Under the pieces are notes generated by a model, which saw nothing but the letters and a program-made list of their open reading frames with translations, made no database searches and was not told the DNA's origin. Below, piece by piece: positions 33,730 through 41,741 of a DNA stretch of 43,086 nt; the first letter of the stretch is position 1; the number at the start of each line of letters is the position of its first letter. A program made the translations under genes and the position numbers. The DNA comes from Rhodanobacteraceae bacterium (GTDB lineage: Bacteria; Acidobacteriota; Terriglobia; Terriglobales; Acidobacteriaceae), in assembly GCA_903970285.1 (NCBI GenBank), contig CAJCHN010000150.1, positions 1 through 43,086 on the forward strand, given 5' to 3'.

Positions 33730-35088
33730 ATGAACGAATCGTCAGTCTTGGATCAGAACTCGAACCGCGTGCCTCCTCCACCCGCACCGCGTCTCGCCAG
33801 GGGCGTGCCCGAGGCGTTGCAGCAGCAGATCAAGTCCGCGGTCCACAAGGAACTGATCAAGCGGCTCGACCTCGATCGCCTGGCCGATTTCAGCACCACC
33901 CGCGCCGGCCAGCAGCAGCTCTTCGGAGTGATCCAGCAGCTGCTTGGCGAGCAGGGCGTGCCGCTCAGCAGCACCGAGCGCGACCGGCTGGCGCAGGAGG
34001 TGGTCGATGAGGTCTTCGGCCTCGGTCCGCTCGAACCCCTGCTCAAAGACGAGACCATCTCCGACATCCTGGTCAACACCTACAAACATGTCTACATTGA
34101 GCGCCGCGGCGTTCTCGAGAAGACCGGCATCACCTTCAACGACGAACGCCACCTGATGCATACGATCGATAAGATCGTCTCGGCGGTGGGCCGGCGCGTG
34201 GACGAATCTTCTCCGATGGTGGATGCCCGGCTGACCGACGGATCGCGCGTGAACGTCATCATCCCCCCGCTCGCCGTCGATGGCGCCATTCTCTCCATCC
34301 GGCGCTTCGGCTCGAAGCCGCTGCAGCCCGAGGATCTGATCCGCAACCAGATGCTTACCGAGCCCATGATGGAGGTGCTGCGCGGCGCGGTCAAGGCGCG
34401 GCTCAACATCATCGTCTCCGGAGGCACCGGCGCCGGTAAGACCACCCTGCTCAACTGCCTCTCGGGCTTTATCAACGAGCGCGAGCGCATCGTCACAATC
34501 GAGGACTCGGCCGAACTTCAACTGCGCCAGGAGCATGTGGTGCGCCTTGAGACCCGGCCGCCGAACGTCGAGGGCAACGGCGCCATCAAGCAGCGCGAGC
34601 TCGTGATCAACGCCCTGCGTATGAGACCGGACCGGATCATCCTCGGCGAGGTCCGCGGCGAAGAGACGCTGGACATGCTGCAGGCCATGAACACCGGGCA
34701 CGACGGTTCGATCACGACCATCCACTCCAATACGCCGCGAGACGCGCTCGCCCGCCTCGAAACCATGGCCATGATGGGCGATGTCCGGCTGCCGGACAAG
34801 GCCATTCGCGCCCAGATTGCCGCCGCCGTCCACGTGATCGTACAGGTATCGCGCCAGGCCGACGGAACACGCCGGGTTACGCACATCACCGAGCTCACCG
34901 GTGCGTTTGAAGAGATTATCAGCATGAACGACATCTTCCTCTTCGAGAAGAAGGGCCTGGGAGCCAATGGGAAGGTTCGCGGAAGGTTTTACGCCACCGG
35001 CATTATGCCGCGCTTTTCGGAGAAGCTGCTCGCCGCCGGCATCGCCCTTCCGCTCAGCCTCACGGGTCATTCTCTGGAGATTGGCTGA
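33730..35088 (+). CDS. tadA: Tad pilus assembly ATPase TadA/CpaF
   Basis: A 452-residue hexameric secretion ATPase of the VirB11/PulE group that powers pilus extension at the inner membrane. Walker [10 protein letters not shown] is at residues 231-239, the Asp box near EDSAELQL, Walker [12 protein letters not shown] near 298-308, and the His box [17 protein letters not shown] just after. The N-terminal all-alpha domain ([18 protein letters not shown]) matches CpaF. AAGGA precedes the ATG. A short perfect hairpin, TCGCTG/CAGCGA, sits in the 62-base gap after tadZ. Confidence 0.96.
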   Translation: MNESSVLDQNSNRVPPPPAPRLARGVPEALQQQIKSAVHKELIKRLDLDRLADFSTTRAGQQQLFGVIQQLLGEQGVPLSSTERDRLAQEVVDEVFGLGPLEPLLKDETISDILVNTYKHVYIERRGVLEKTGITFNDERHLMHTIDKIVSAVGRRVDESSPMVDARLTDGSRVNVIIPPLAVDGAILSIRRFGSKPLQPEDLIRNQMLTEPMMEVLRGAVKARLNIIVSGGTGAGKTTLLNCLSGFINERERIVTIEDSAELQLRQEHVVRLETRPPNVEGNGAIKQRELVINALRMRPDRIILGEVRGEETLDMLQAMNTGHDGSITTIHSNTPRDALARLETMAMMGDVRLPDKAIRAQIAAAVHVIVQVSRQADGTRRVTHITELTGAFEEIISMNDIFLFEKKGLGANGKVRGRFYATGIMPRFSEKLLAAGIALPLSLTGHSLEIG

Positions 35089-35097
35089 GGTTTTACT

Positions 35098-36066
35098 ATG
35101 ACGCTGCTTATCATCGCATTCCTCTCCATGATGCTTCTGACCTTCGGCATCCTCCTGCTCGCCATGAGGCCGTCGTCGGAACAAAAGGCGTTGGAGAAGA
35201 GAATCACCCACATCAAGACGGCGCCGGGTCAGGCCTCCAGCAATAGCGGCGGCCTGTTGCTCGCAACGCCCGACGCGGGTGCTTTCTTCTGGATTGAACG
35301 GCTGATCGCGAACTTCAGCATCTCGGGAACGCTGCAGACTTTGATCGTGCAGGCTGACGCGAACATCACGGTGGGCAAGGTGCTGTTCATCAGCGGAGCG
35401 ATCGGCGCCGGTTTCTTCACCTGCGCCTTCCTCTACAAGGGGATGATCCTGCCCGCGCTGATCGCGGGAGTCCAGGCTTGCTTCTATCCCGTTCTCTTCC
35501 TCCGCTTCAAGCGGGACCGGAAGGTGAAAGCCTTCAACGCCGGCCTTGCCGACAGCATCGACATGATGTCTCGTTCGCTGCGTGCAGGGCACTCCGTGGT
35601 TGCCGCCATTGGCATCGTTGCGGAGCAGGCGGTCGAGCCGGTCCGCTCGGAATTCAACGAGGTGTTCAAGAAGCAGAACTACGGCCTTCCGCTGCGCGAA
35701 GCTCTCATGCAACTGCTCGACCGTGTGCCCTCGCAGGATCTTCGCGTGCTGGTGACCGGCATGCTGGTGCAAAAGGAGACGGGCGGAAACCTCGCTGAAA
35801 TCCTCGACCGTATCAGCCATGTGATCCGCGAGCGCCTGCGTATCAAGGGCGAGATTCGCACGCATACCGCGCAGGGCAGACTGACCGGCTGGATCCTCTG
35901 CCTGCTGCCCCTGGTCATGCTCCTCATGCTCAACTTCATCAATCCCGGATATTCGAGCATCCTGTTCGACGATCCTCGCGGCCGCAAGCTCTTGTACACG
36001 GGAGTCGGATTGCTGGTCGCGGGCGGACTGAGTATTCGCACCATCATCAACTCGATCGAGGTTTAG
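35098..36066 (+). CDS. tadB: Tad inner membrane platform protein TadB
   Basis: A 322-residue polytopic protein with a T2SSF (GspF) domain at about 155-280 (FNAGLADSIDMMSRSLRAGHSVVAAIGIVAEQ... GMLVQKETGGNLAEILDRIS). One or two helices are at the N-terminus, two near 95-135 and two at the C-terminus. With TadC it forms the inner membrane base of the Tad machine and contacts TadA. It starts 9 bases after tadA and ends 2 bases before tadC. Confidence 0.94.
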   Translation: MTLLIIAFLSMMLLTFGILLLAMRPSSEQKALEKRITHIKTAPGQASSNSGGLLLATPDAGAFFWIERLIANFSISGTLQTLIVQADANITVGKVLFISGAIGAGFFTCAFLYKGMILPALIAGVQACFYPVLFLRFKRDRKVKAFNAGLADSIDMMSRSLRAGHSVVAAIGIVAEQAVEPVRSEFNEVFKKQNYGLPLREALMQLLDRVPSQDLRVLVTGMLVQKETGGNLAEILDRISHVIRERLRIKGEIRTHTAQGRLTGWILCLLPLVMLLMLNFINPGYSSILFDDPRGRKLLYTGVGLLVAGGLSIRTIINSIEV

Positions 36067-36068
36067 CC

Positions 36069-36971
36069 ATGCAGATGATCTTCTATATCGCGATCGCCGT
36101 CATGGCCTTCTCTGCCATCGGCCTGCTGGCCGCGCCGGTACTGCTGCGGCCCACGCCGGAGGCGGAGCGCATGCTCCAGGTCATCCAGAGCAACCGGCCG
36201 GATCAGCGCCAGATTCGCAGCAAGGAGCACGTGCAGGAAGGCATTCTCAGGCTCGCCCGCGACCTGCGCGGACGGCTCGGCATGGGCGAGAACACCAAGC
36301 TCAAAGAGCGCCTGTTCAATGCAGGCCTGCGAGAGCCCGGCACCTATGATCTCTTCTTCGCGGCGCAATGCGCACTCCCCCTGCTCGGCGCGGTGCTGGG
36401 CAGCTTCCGCCCGGAGAATACCGTCTTCTGGATCTTTGTCGGCGTGATCGCCGGCTACATGGCGCCCGACTTCTGGCTCACCCGGCAGACCAGCAAGCGC
36501 AAGAAGACGATCCGCCGCAGCATGCCCGACGCGATCGATCTGATGGTGATCTGTGTCGATGCCGGACTGGGCCTGGATCAGGCGCTGCTGCGCATTGGCG
36601 AGGAACTCGCCACCAGCCATAAAGAGATCAACGAAGAGTTCACCCAGGTTCACCTGGAGCAGCGCGCGGGCAAGATGCGGCTTGAGGCCTGGCAGAGCCT
36701 GGCGGCGAGGACTCAGATTGAAGAGTTCAACGCGTTCGTCAGCATGCTGGTGCAGTCGGACCGCTTCGGCACGCCCATCATCAAGGCGCTCAGCCGCTTC
36801 TCCGAAGAACTCCGCATGAGGCGCCGTCAGCACGCGGAAGAACAGGCGGCGAAGACCAAGATCAAGATCATCTTTCCCCTCGTCCTGTTCATATTTCCCT
36901 GCATCTTTATCGTGCTGCTGGCACCCGCAATGCTGAGCATCATGGGAGGACTGAAAGGTATGACCAATTAG
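36069..36971 (+). CDS. tadC: Tad inner membrane platform protein TadC
   Basis: A 300-residue partner of TadB with the same T2SSF domain (MPDAIDLMVICVDAGLGLDQALLRIGEE... AFVSMLVQSDRFGTPIIKALSRFSEELR) and about four helices, the last near 275-295. It starts 2 bases after the tadB stop. No tadD, tadE, tadF or tadG follows, unlike the classic Tad islands. Confidence 0.94.
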   Translation: MQMIFYIAIAVMAFSAIGLLAAPVLLRPTPEAERMLQVIQSNRPDQRQIRSKEHVQEGILRLARDLRGRLGMGENTKLKERLFNAGLREPGTYDLFFAAQCALPLLGAVLGSFRPENTVFWIFVGVIAGYMAPDFWLTRQTSKRKKTIRRSMPDAIDLMVICVDAGLGLDQALLRIGEELATSHKEINEEFTQVHLEQRAGKMRLEAWQSLAARTQIEEFNAFVSMLVQSDRFGTPIIKALSRFSEELRMRRRQHAEEQAAKTKIKIIFPLVLFIFPCIFIVLLAPAMLSIMGGLKGMTN

Positions 36972-37058
36972 CGATGCTTCTAACCTGAAAGTTGGATGGC
37001 CTGCTTATTTCGCGGAGACTAACCTCCAGCTAGAAATAACCGCAACGAACCAGGATTC

Positions 37059-37075
37059 CGCGCGAGTAACGCGCG
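37059..37075 (+). other. short stem-loop between tadC and the microprotein gene
   Basis: CGCGCG at 37059-37064 pairs with CGCGCG at 37070-37075 around the loop AGTAA. There is no T-run, so it may be an attenuator-like or stabilising element in the transcript rather than a terminator. Confidence 0.35.
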
Positions 37076-37143
37076 TATTGCGCAAGCGTTCGGCGCATCC
37101 ATGAGTTTCTGATTTTGGAATTTTCCGGAAAGGAGGACTTACT

Positions 37144-37239
37144 ATGGACACCAGCATTCTTGTTCGCATCGTTGCCGGAGCACTGGCAGCTGTCATACTG
37201 TCGGTCATTGTTTACCGCAGAAAGCAGGCCAACTCGTAG
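37144..37239 (+). CDS. 31-residue single-helix membrane microprotein in the Tad locus
   Basis: An ORF of 31 codons (MDTSILVRIVAGALAAVILS, then VIVYRRKQANS). Residues 5-23 form one hydrophobic helix, followed by a basic tail (YRRKQ), so it should sit in the inner membrane with the tail in the cytoplasm. It has the best ribosome site in the region: AAAGGAGG about 8 bases before the ATG. It lies 172 bases after tadC and 63 bases before the DUF192 start, same strand. Not a known family to me. The strong ribosome site and protein-like hydrophobic profile make a real gene likely; a role as a small subunit or regulator of the pilus is only a guess. Confidence 0.6.
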   Translation: MDTSILVRIVAGALAAVILSVIVYRRKQANS

Positions 37240-37302
37240 TTGAACTCCTCACTTCAACCCGCTCGTTCAACGCGTACTTCAACCCGGAGCCCCGGCGGTA
37301 AC

Positions 37303-37653
37303 ATGCACTTCGTCACCGTACGAAACACCAGCCGCAACACCATCCTCGGAGACCGCGTCGAAATCGCCGACACCTCTCTGACTCGCCTGTTCGGATTGCT
37401 CGGCAAACGTCACCTCGACACCGGAAGAGGGCTTTGGATCAAGCCTTCCTCCGGTGTTCACACTTTGGGCATGCAGTTCCCCATCGATGTCATCGGTTTG
37501 GACAAGGAACTGCGCGTCATTCGTCTCTGGCAGAATCTGGTCCCCTACCGCGTCACCGGCGTCAGCACCAGGATGCGCAGCGTGATCGAACTTCCGGCTG
37601 GACGCATCGCGGCATGCTCCACCGAAGTGGGTGACCTGCTCGAGGTGGCTTGA
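37303..37653 (+). CDS. DUF192 domain protein
   Basis: A 116-residue protein that is almost entirely a DUF192 domain: ILGDRVEIADTSLTRLFGLLGKRHLDTGRGLWIKPSSGVHTLGMQFPIDVIGLDKELRVI carries the family's GL.GR, GL.I.P...VHT.GM.FPIDV core. The fold is a small beta-barrel of unknown biochemistry. This copy has no signal peptide, unlike many relatives. The start at 37303 gives the compact domain; a TTG at 37240 would add 21 low-complexity residues. It lies downstream of the Tad genes on the same strand, and its stop is 21 bases from the stop of the convergent glycosyltransferase. Confidence 0.88.
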   Translation: MHFVTVRNTSRNTILGDRVEIADTSLTRLFGLLGKRHLDTGRGLWIKPSSGVHTLGMQFPIDVIGLDKELRVIRLWQNLVPYRVTGVSTRMRSVIELPAGRIAACSTEVGDLLEVA

Positions 37654-37674
37654 GCACATCTGGACTGTTCTCCC

Positions 37675-38970
37675 TCAGGAGTGCGACCTAAGCCTCCGCT
37701 CCCTTTGCATCCGGCTCAACTCGACGACCGCATATGCGCCCAGAAGCGTCAGGATGGGGTCAATCACCAGCCTGAAGCGAAACTCCGCGTGCGACACATA
37801 GTAGGGCAGAGGAAAGAGCAGCAGCGGAACCGCGAGTAGCAAGGCCAGGCCTTTTTTGCGCCGGAACAGCAGCCACAATCCGCACGCTCCAAGCACAAAC
37901 GTCAGCGTCCCATGCAGGGGGAAAAAGATGGATCCGCCGCTGGATCCGGTTCCCAGCCAGAAGCGCGCCATGCGTGCTGCGGTCATCTGAACGAACAGGA
38001 GCGGATGGGACGCGATAAATTCTTCCGCCAGCTTCATCTTGCCGTGCGTGTAAGCGATCTCACCTTCCCGGTTGTACGCTTGTAGCTCCGCCGGGTTGAA
38101 CGTAGGAAACAGATTTTCCTGTAGATATCCCGTTGCACCCGCATGATTACCCATCCAGACGTCGAGTCCAACCGCGGTGCGCAAGGGAACGAAGGCATGG
38201 AATACCCGTTCATTGCGGATCGGCCAGGGAGCATAGATCAACAGGAATACGAGCGCGCCCGCTGCCACCTGCAGCCAGCGCTTCCTGCTTCGCCCTTCGG
38301 GGTGGCCCGCCGCCGTACATGCCGTCGTGGCTGCAACCCCGGCGATGGTAAGCACCAAGGCTGGATTGAACAACGCAGCCAAGCCGCTATAAGCGCCGAA
38401 CTCTATCCATGTGCGGATGTTCGGGCGCCGTTGCACGTACAGCGCGAGTGCGATCAACCCCAACAGCAGGCAGATTGTGAGGTTTGTATCCCATAGGATC
38501 GTGGGAAGCCACCACAACGGCAGCGAGAGCGCCCAGAAGCCGCCGGCGATGAGCGCCACTGAGGCTCCGAACTGCCGCCTGGCCACACTCATCAGCAACG
38601 CGATCGTCACCAGGTTTGCTGCCAGGTGGATCAACATCAGAGCCGCGGCGGATGCCGTCGATCCGGTCCCGAACACGCCGAAGACCGCAGCTACAAACAA
38701 CGGGTAAAGTGGTGCAAACATTGCCGTCGGCCCGGTATTTCCACCAAACGGAGAGCCCAGCCCGTAGCCGCTGAGCAGCGAGTCCGCCATGAAGCTCATT
38801 TCGGTGCCACGGGTGAAGAACCAGCCCCGGGGAAATGTCCGAACCACCCACCAGATCACACAGGCGCGAACCGTCGCGGCCAGCAACAGCACGGCGATCA
38901 GGCTCACGGCGTCTTCGCCGCCCCGCGCTGGCTGTTCTCTCCAGTTCTGACCCTGCGTCCCGATCTGCAT
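37675..38970 (-). CDS. polytopic membrane glycosyltransferase (PMT_2/GT39/ArnT-like)
   Basis: About 430 residues with 10-12 hydrophobic helices, resembling the dolichyl/undecaprenyl-phosphate-sugar-dependent GT-C transferases. The segment FTRGTEMSFMADSLLSGYGLGSPFGGN with APLYPLFVAAVFGVFG corresponds to the first periplasmic loop and second helix of that group; a large C-terminal loop (WMGNHAGATGYLQENLFPTFNP) follows. It probably transfers a sugar from a lipid carrier to a protein or lipid on the outer face of the inner membrane; acceptor unknown. The start is unclear: ATG 38970 or 38979 are preferred, with weak ribosome sites; the frame is open to 39087. Pilus or envelope glycosylation is possible from its position but unproved. 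Confidence 0.8.
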   Translation of the reverse strand: MQIGTQGQNWREQPARGGEDAVSLIAVLLLAATVRACVIWWVVRTFPRGWFFTRGTEMSFMADSLLSGYGLGSPFGGNTGPTAMFAPLYPLFVAAVFGVFGTGSTASAAALMLIHLAANLVTIALLMSVARRQFGASVALIAGGFWALSLPLWWLPTILWDTNLTICLLLGLIALALYVQRRPNIRTWIEFGAYSGLAALFNPALVLTIAGVAATTACTAAGHPEGRSRKRWLQVAAGALVFLLIYAPWPIRNERVFHAFVPLRTAVGLDVWMGNHAGATGYLQENLFPTFNPAELQAYNREGEIAYTHGKMKLAEEFIASHPLLFVQMTAARMARFWLGTGSSGGSIFFPLHGTLTFVLGACGLWLLFRRKKGLALLLAVPLLLFPLPYYVSHAEFRFRLVIDPILTLLGAYAVVELSRMQRERRLRSHS

Positions 38971-39055
38971 CCCACACATTGTCCAACAGATCGCGATGCA
39001 GAGGGGCGGCACAGCGCGCACCCCACGGAGATTTCTTTGAGCTAATGGCCAAGCG

Positions 39056-39979
39056 TTAACAGCTGGTGCTGCGACGCCTTCCAACAAGTTTCACCATGCG
39101 TCCGGCGGGAGCCTCGGCGGTCTGGCCTGCGGCCGGCAGCCAGGGCTGACAGCCAGGGCACCAGTAGGTGGAGCGCGCCTGCTCTCCTTGCTTGCGCATC
39201 TGGATCAGCGCGCCGCAGCGGCGACATTCCTGACCCTGGCGCCCGTAGACCCACAGGCGGTCCTGCCGGTTGGTTGCGCCCGTGGTGCGGCGGTTGCCGG
39301 AGTAGGTGACAATGCCGTCACCGGCGCCATCGAGCACATTGACCTTCATCCACTTGCCCGCGACCTCAGCCATCACCTCGAGTTCGCGATCGGTGAGCGT
39401 GGACATCGCGCGGAACGGATTCACGCCGGCGGCGAAAGCGACTTCGCTCTTGTATACGTTGCCCAGGCCGGCGAGCACCCGCTGGTTCAGCAGCACGACC
39501 GCAATCTCGGCTTCGGGGCGTTCCGCAGCGTAGGCCTTGAGGCGAGCGACACCAGACTCCACCGTGTATTGATCGCCGAGCACGTCGACGCCCAGCTTCG
39601 GCACCTGGGTGTAGCGCTCGATCGAGCGCGCGGTGTGGAACTCGGCCACCGGCACGTTGAAGGCGACCGCCTGCCAATCCTCGGTGCGAATGACTGCGCG
39701 CATGCGATCACGGCCCATCCACCACTTTTCACCGGTCCGGTAGAGATGCCAGCTTCCGCTCATCAGCATATGGGTGAGCAGGATGAGATCGCCGGAGAAG
39801 TGAACCAGCAACCATTTGCCGCGAGCCTCCACACGCTCGATGATCCGGCCGGCTACGGGCGCATCGTCATTCACGCGCGCCAGGGTAGCCAAGCCGGTCT
39901 CGAAGCCGGTGCAGAGTTTGCCGCCGAGCGCCCGCTGCATGGCCCGGGCGCTGCGAAAGATGGTATCGCCTTCCGGCAT
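39056..39979 (-). CDS. Fpg/Nei family DNA glycosylase (Nei2-like)
   Basis: A 307-residue base-excision repair enzyme. After Met removal the N-terminal Pro is the catalytic nucleophile (PEGDTIFRSARAMQRAL); the PEGDT form is typical of Nei/endonuclease VIII-like members rather than Fpg (PELPE). A conserved Lys follows in VEARGKWLLVHF. The H2TH region reads LLNQRVLAGLGNVYKSEVAFAAGVNP. The C-terminal zinc finger has CRRC and CPGC with the DNA-binding Arg in ARSTYW. It removes oxidised pyrimidines or purines and cleaves the strand. A 20-residue tail extends past the finger. The gene ends 85 bases before the glycosyltransferase start. Confidence 0.93.
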   Translation of the reverse strand: MPEGDTIFRSARAMQRALGGKLCTGFETGLATLARVNDDAPVAGRIIERVEARGKWLLVHFSGDLILLTHMLMSGSWHLYRTGEKWWMGRDRMRAVIRTEDWQAVAFNVPVAEFHTARSIERYTQVPKLGVDVLGDQYTVESGVARLKAYAAERPEAEIAVVLLNQRVLAGLGNVYKSEVAFAAGVNPFRAMSTLTDRELEVMAEVAGKWMKVNVLDGAGDGIVTYSGNRRTTGATNRQDRLWVYGRQGQECRRCGALIQMRKQGEQARSTYWCPGCQPWLPAAGQTAEAPAGRMVKLVGRRRSTSC

Positions 39980-39991
39980 TGATGCCCGCTC

Positions 39992-40993
39992 CTAGACCAT
40001 CACCACGATCTTGCCGATCTGCGCGTTGGATTCCATGTAGCGATGCGCCTCGACGATCTCGGAGAGCGGAAAGGTCTTGTCGACCCTGGGCTTGAAGTCT
40101 CCACTTTCGAGGTGGTCGAAGACGTACTGCTTCGCCTTCGCGAACATCTCTGGATCGGAGACGACCTCGAAGAGCGTGTAGCCCTTGATGGTGAGGTGCT
40201 TGCTGAGAGCGGCGAAAAGCGGGTAGGGCGTCGGGTCGCTCGCGAGAGCGCCGTACTCGAAAATGATCCCTCCCTGGGCCGCTGCTCCGGCAAGCTGTTC
40301 GAGCGACTTCCCGGCGACCGGGTCGAAGATGATGCGGGCGCCTTTGCCGCCGGTGATCTGCTGGACGCGGGCGACCAGGTCCTCCTCTTCGGTCGCGATG
40401 ACGTGGTCCGCGCCGAGCGCAAGCAGCTCCTGCTTCTTGCTGCCGGTGCGGGTGGTCGCGATGCTGATGCCGCCTTCGGCCTTGACGATTTCAATTGCGG
40501 CCAGGCCCACGCTGCTGCTGGCGGCGGTGATGAGGACGAAGTCGCCCTGAGCGGCGTTTCCCTGCGCGATGAGGGCGCCGTATGCCGTCAGGTACTGCAT
40601 CCAGATGCTTGTCCCTTCTTCGTAGGAGAGCTTCTGGGGGTATTCGGCGAGCGCGCCGGCGGGGACGATGGCGACCTCGCCGTACACTCCGTAGCGGTCT
40701 GCGGGGAACGCGGGTACGGTGCTGGCCGTCTTGCCGAGCCAGTGGGAATCGACGCCGGCTCCGATGGCTTCCACGGTTCCGGACGCTTCGTAGCCGAGCT
40801 TCGAGGGCAGCGTGGGGGCAACCAGGTAGCGGCCCATGCGGAACATCACTTCGGCACGATTGAGGCCGATGGCCTTGACGCGCAGGCGGACTTCGCCCGC
40901 GGCGGGCTCGGGCAGGGGAAGCTGGTCGATCTGGAGGACGTCGGCTGCGCCGGTCTGGTGGAATTGCACGATCTTGACGGTCTCTGCTGCCAT
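39992..40993 (-). CDS. zinc-independent MDR alcohol dehydrogenase/quinone oxidoreductase-like protein
   Basis: A 333-residue medium-chain reductase. The N-terminal GroES-like domain (LPLPEPAAGEVRLRVKAIGLNRAEVMFRMGRY... LPSKLGYEASGTVEAIG) lacks the structural-zinc cysteines and catalytic zinc ligands of true alcohol dehydrogenases. The NADP-binding Rossmann part has ITAASSSVGLAAIEIVKAEGG. The QOR/zeta-crystallin group reduces quinones or enones with NADPH; the substrate here is unknown. ATG at 40993 has AAGGAG at good spacing and gives the family's usual N-terminus. It sits 12 bases upstream of the Nei gene start, but on the same strand, so one transcript is likely. Confidence 0.9.
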   Translation of the reverse strand: MAAETVKIVQFHQTGAADVLQIDQLPLPEPAAGEVRLRVKAIGLNRAEVMFRMGRYLVAPTLPSKLGYEASGTVEAIGAGVDSHWLGKTASTVPAFPADRYGVYGEVAIVPAGALAEYPQKLSYEEGTSIWMQYLTAYGALIAQGNAAQGDFVLITAASSSVGLAAIEIVKAEGGISIATTRTGSKKQELLALGADHVIATEEEDLVARVQQITGGKGARIIFDPVAGKSLEQLAGAAAQGGIIFEYGALASDPTPYPLFAALSKHLTIKGYTLFEVVSDPEMFAKAKQYVFDHLESGDFKPRVDKTFPLSEIVEAHRYMESNAQIGKIVVMV

Positions 40994-41063
40994 GCTGCAT
41001 CTCCTTGTGACTTCGATGGATTCGATGCGCCGGCAGGGCTGAAGACGCAAAATGAGAATTTCA

Positions 41064-41096
41064 GCCCCACCCGGACATCTTGATGCAAAGTATTCA
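41064..41096 (-). repeat. dispersed intergenic motif, copy 2
   Basis: Read on the minus strand: TGAATACTTTGCAT, a variable 6-7 bases, then CCGGGTGGGGC, as at 25486-25519. It lies in the divergent gap between the oxidoreductase and the GNAT gene, about 70-100 bases upstream of the oxidoreductase start. Confidence 0.6.
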
Positions 41097-41159
41097 CTCG
41101 GTAAGAGTTAGGGTTCGACCTGGCCGACCGGCGCATCAATAGTTGTGCAAAGCTGTGGG

Positions 41160-41699
41160 ATGAATTTCACGGTGGTGCGGGCGGAGGAGGACGTATCATC
41201 GCTCATGCTGAGCATTGAACCGGTAGCGCGCGGGGGTTGCCTGGTGGACGCGGCTCGGGAGCTGTTCGCGGGCTATCGCGAGTTTCTGGAGACGATCGAG
41301 AGCACACACTGCTTCGACTTTGCCCGCTACAACGACGAAATCCGGACGCTGCCGGCCGCCTACACGGACGCGAATGGCGAACTGCTGCTGGCGCTGGTGG
41401 ATGGCGAGGGGGCGGGGTGCATCGCATTCCGCGCCGCGCCAAAGGAGCCGGCGACGACGTGCGAGATCAAGAGGCTGTTTGTGCTGCCGGAGTTTCGTGG
41501 GCAGGGGATTGCGCGGGCGCTGATCGGCGAGTCCTTGAAGCGGGCGGCCGAGCATGGATTTGAACGGGCGATTCTGGACACGGACGTGGTCTCGATGCCG
41601 ACGGCTTATGCGACGTATGTTGCCTTCGGGTTCGAGGAGTACAAGCCGGTTTTTGGACCGAACCCGCCCTCGCTGCGCTATCTTGGACGCTCCCTGTAA
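41160..41699 (+). CDS. GNAT family N-acetyltransferase
   Basis: About 179 residues. The acetyl-CoA-binding motif A is clear: EIKRLFVLPEFRGQGIARALIGESL (R-x-x-G-x-G/A pattern in RGQGIA), followed by RAILDTDVVSMPTAYATYVAFGFEEY, the usual motif B with the aromatic C-terminal part. It transfers an acetyl group to an amine; the substrate is unknown. Start is uncertain: ATG 41160 or ATG 41205; the later one removes 15 residues outside the fold and has GGAGGAGG, though far upstream. Divergent from the oxidoreductase, convergent with lpxB with a 42-base gap. Confidence 0.88.
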   Translation: MNFTVVRAEEDVSSLMLSIEPVARGGCLVDAARELFAGYREFLETIESTHCFDFARYNDEIRTLPAAYTDANGELLLALVDGEGAGCIAFRAAPKEPATTCEIKRLFVLPEFRGQGIARALIGESLKRAAEHGFERAILDTDVVSMPTAYATYVAFGFEEYKPVFGPNPPSLRYLGRSL

Positions 41700-41741
41700 G
41701 GTCCGCCGGGGGTCCTCAGCCGCCGGTCCGAGGAAATTCTG

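Noticed and set aside
33742..35865. 707-codon minus-strand open frame under tadA and tadB
   Set aside because: The plus strand carries intact Walker motifs and a T2SSF domain in tightly spaced genes; the opposite frame has no recognisable sequence.
41110..41130. GGTTCGA string resembling a tRNA T-loop
   Set aside because: No acceptor stem, anticodon arm or CCA context could be folded around it.
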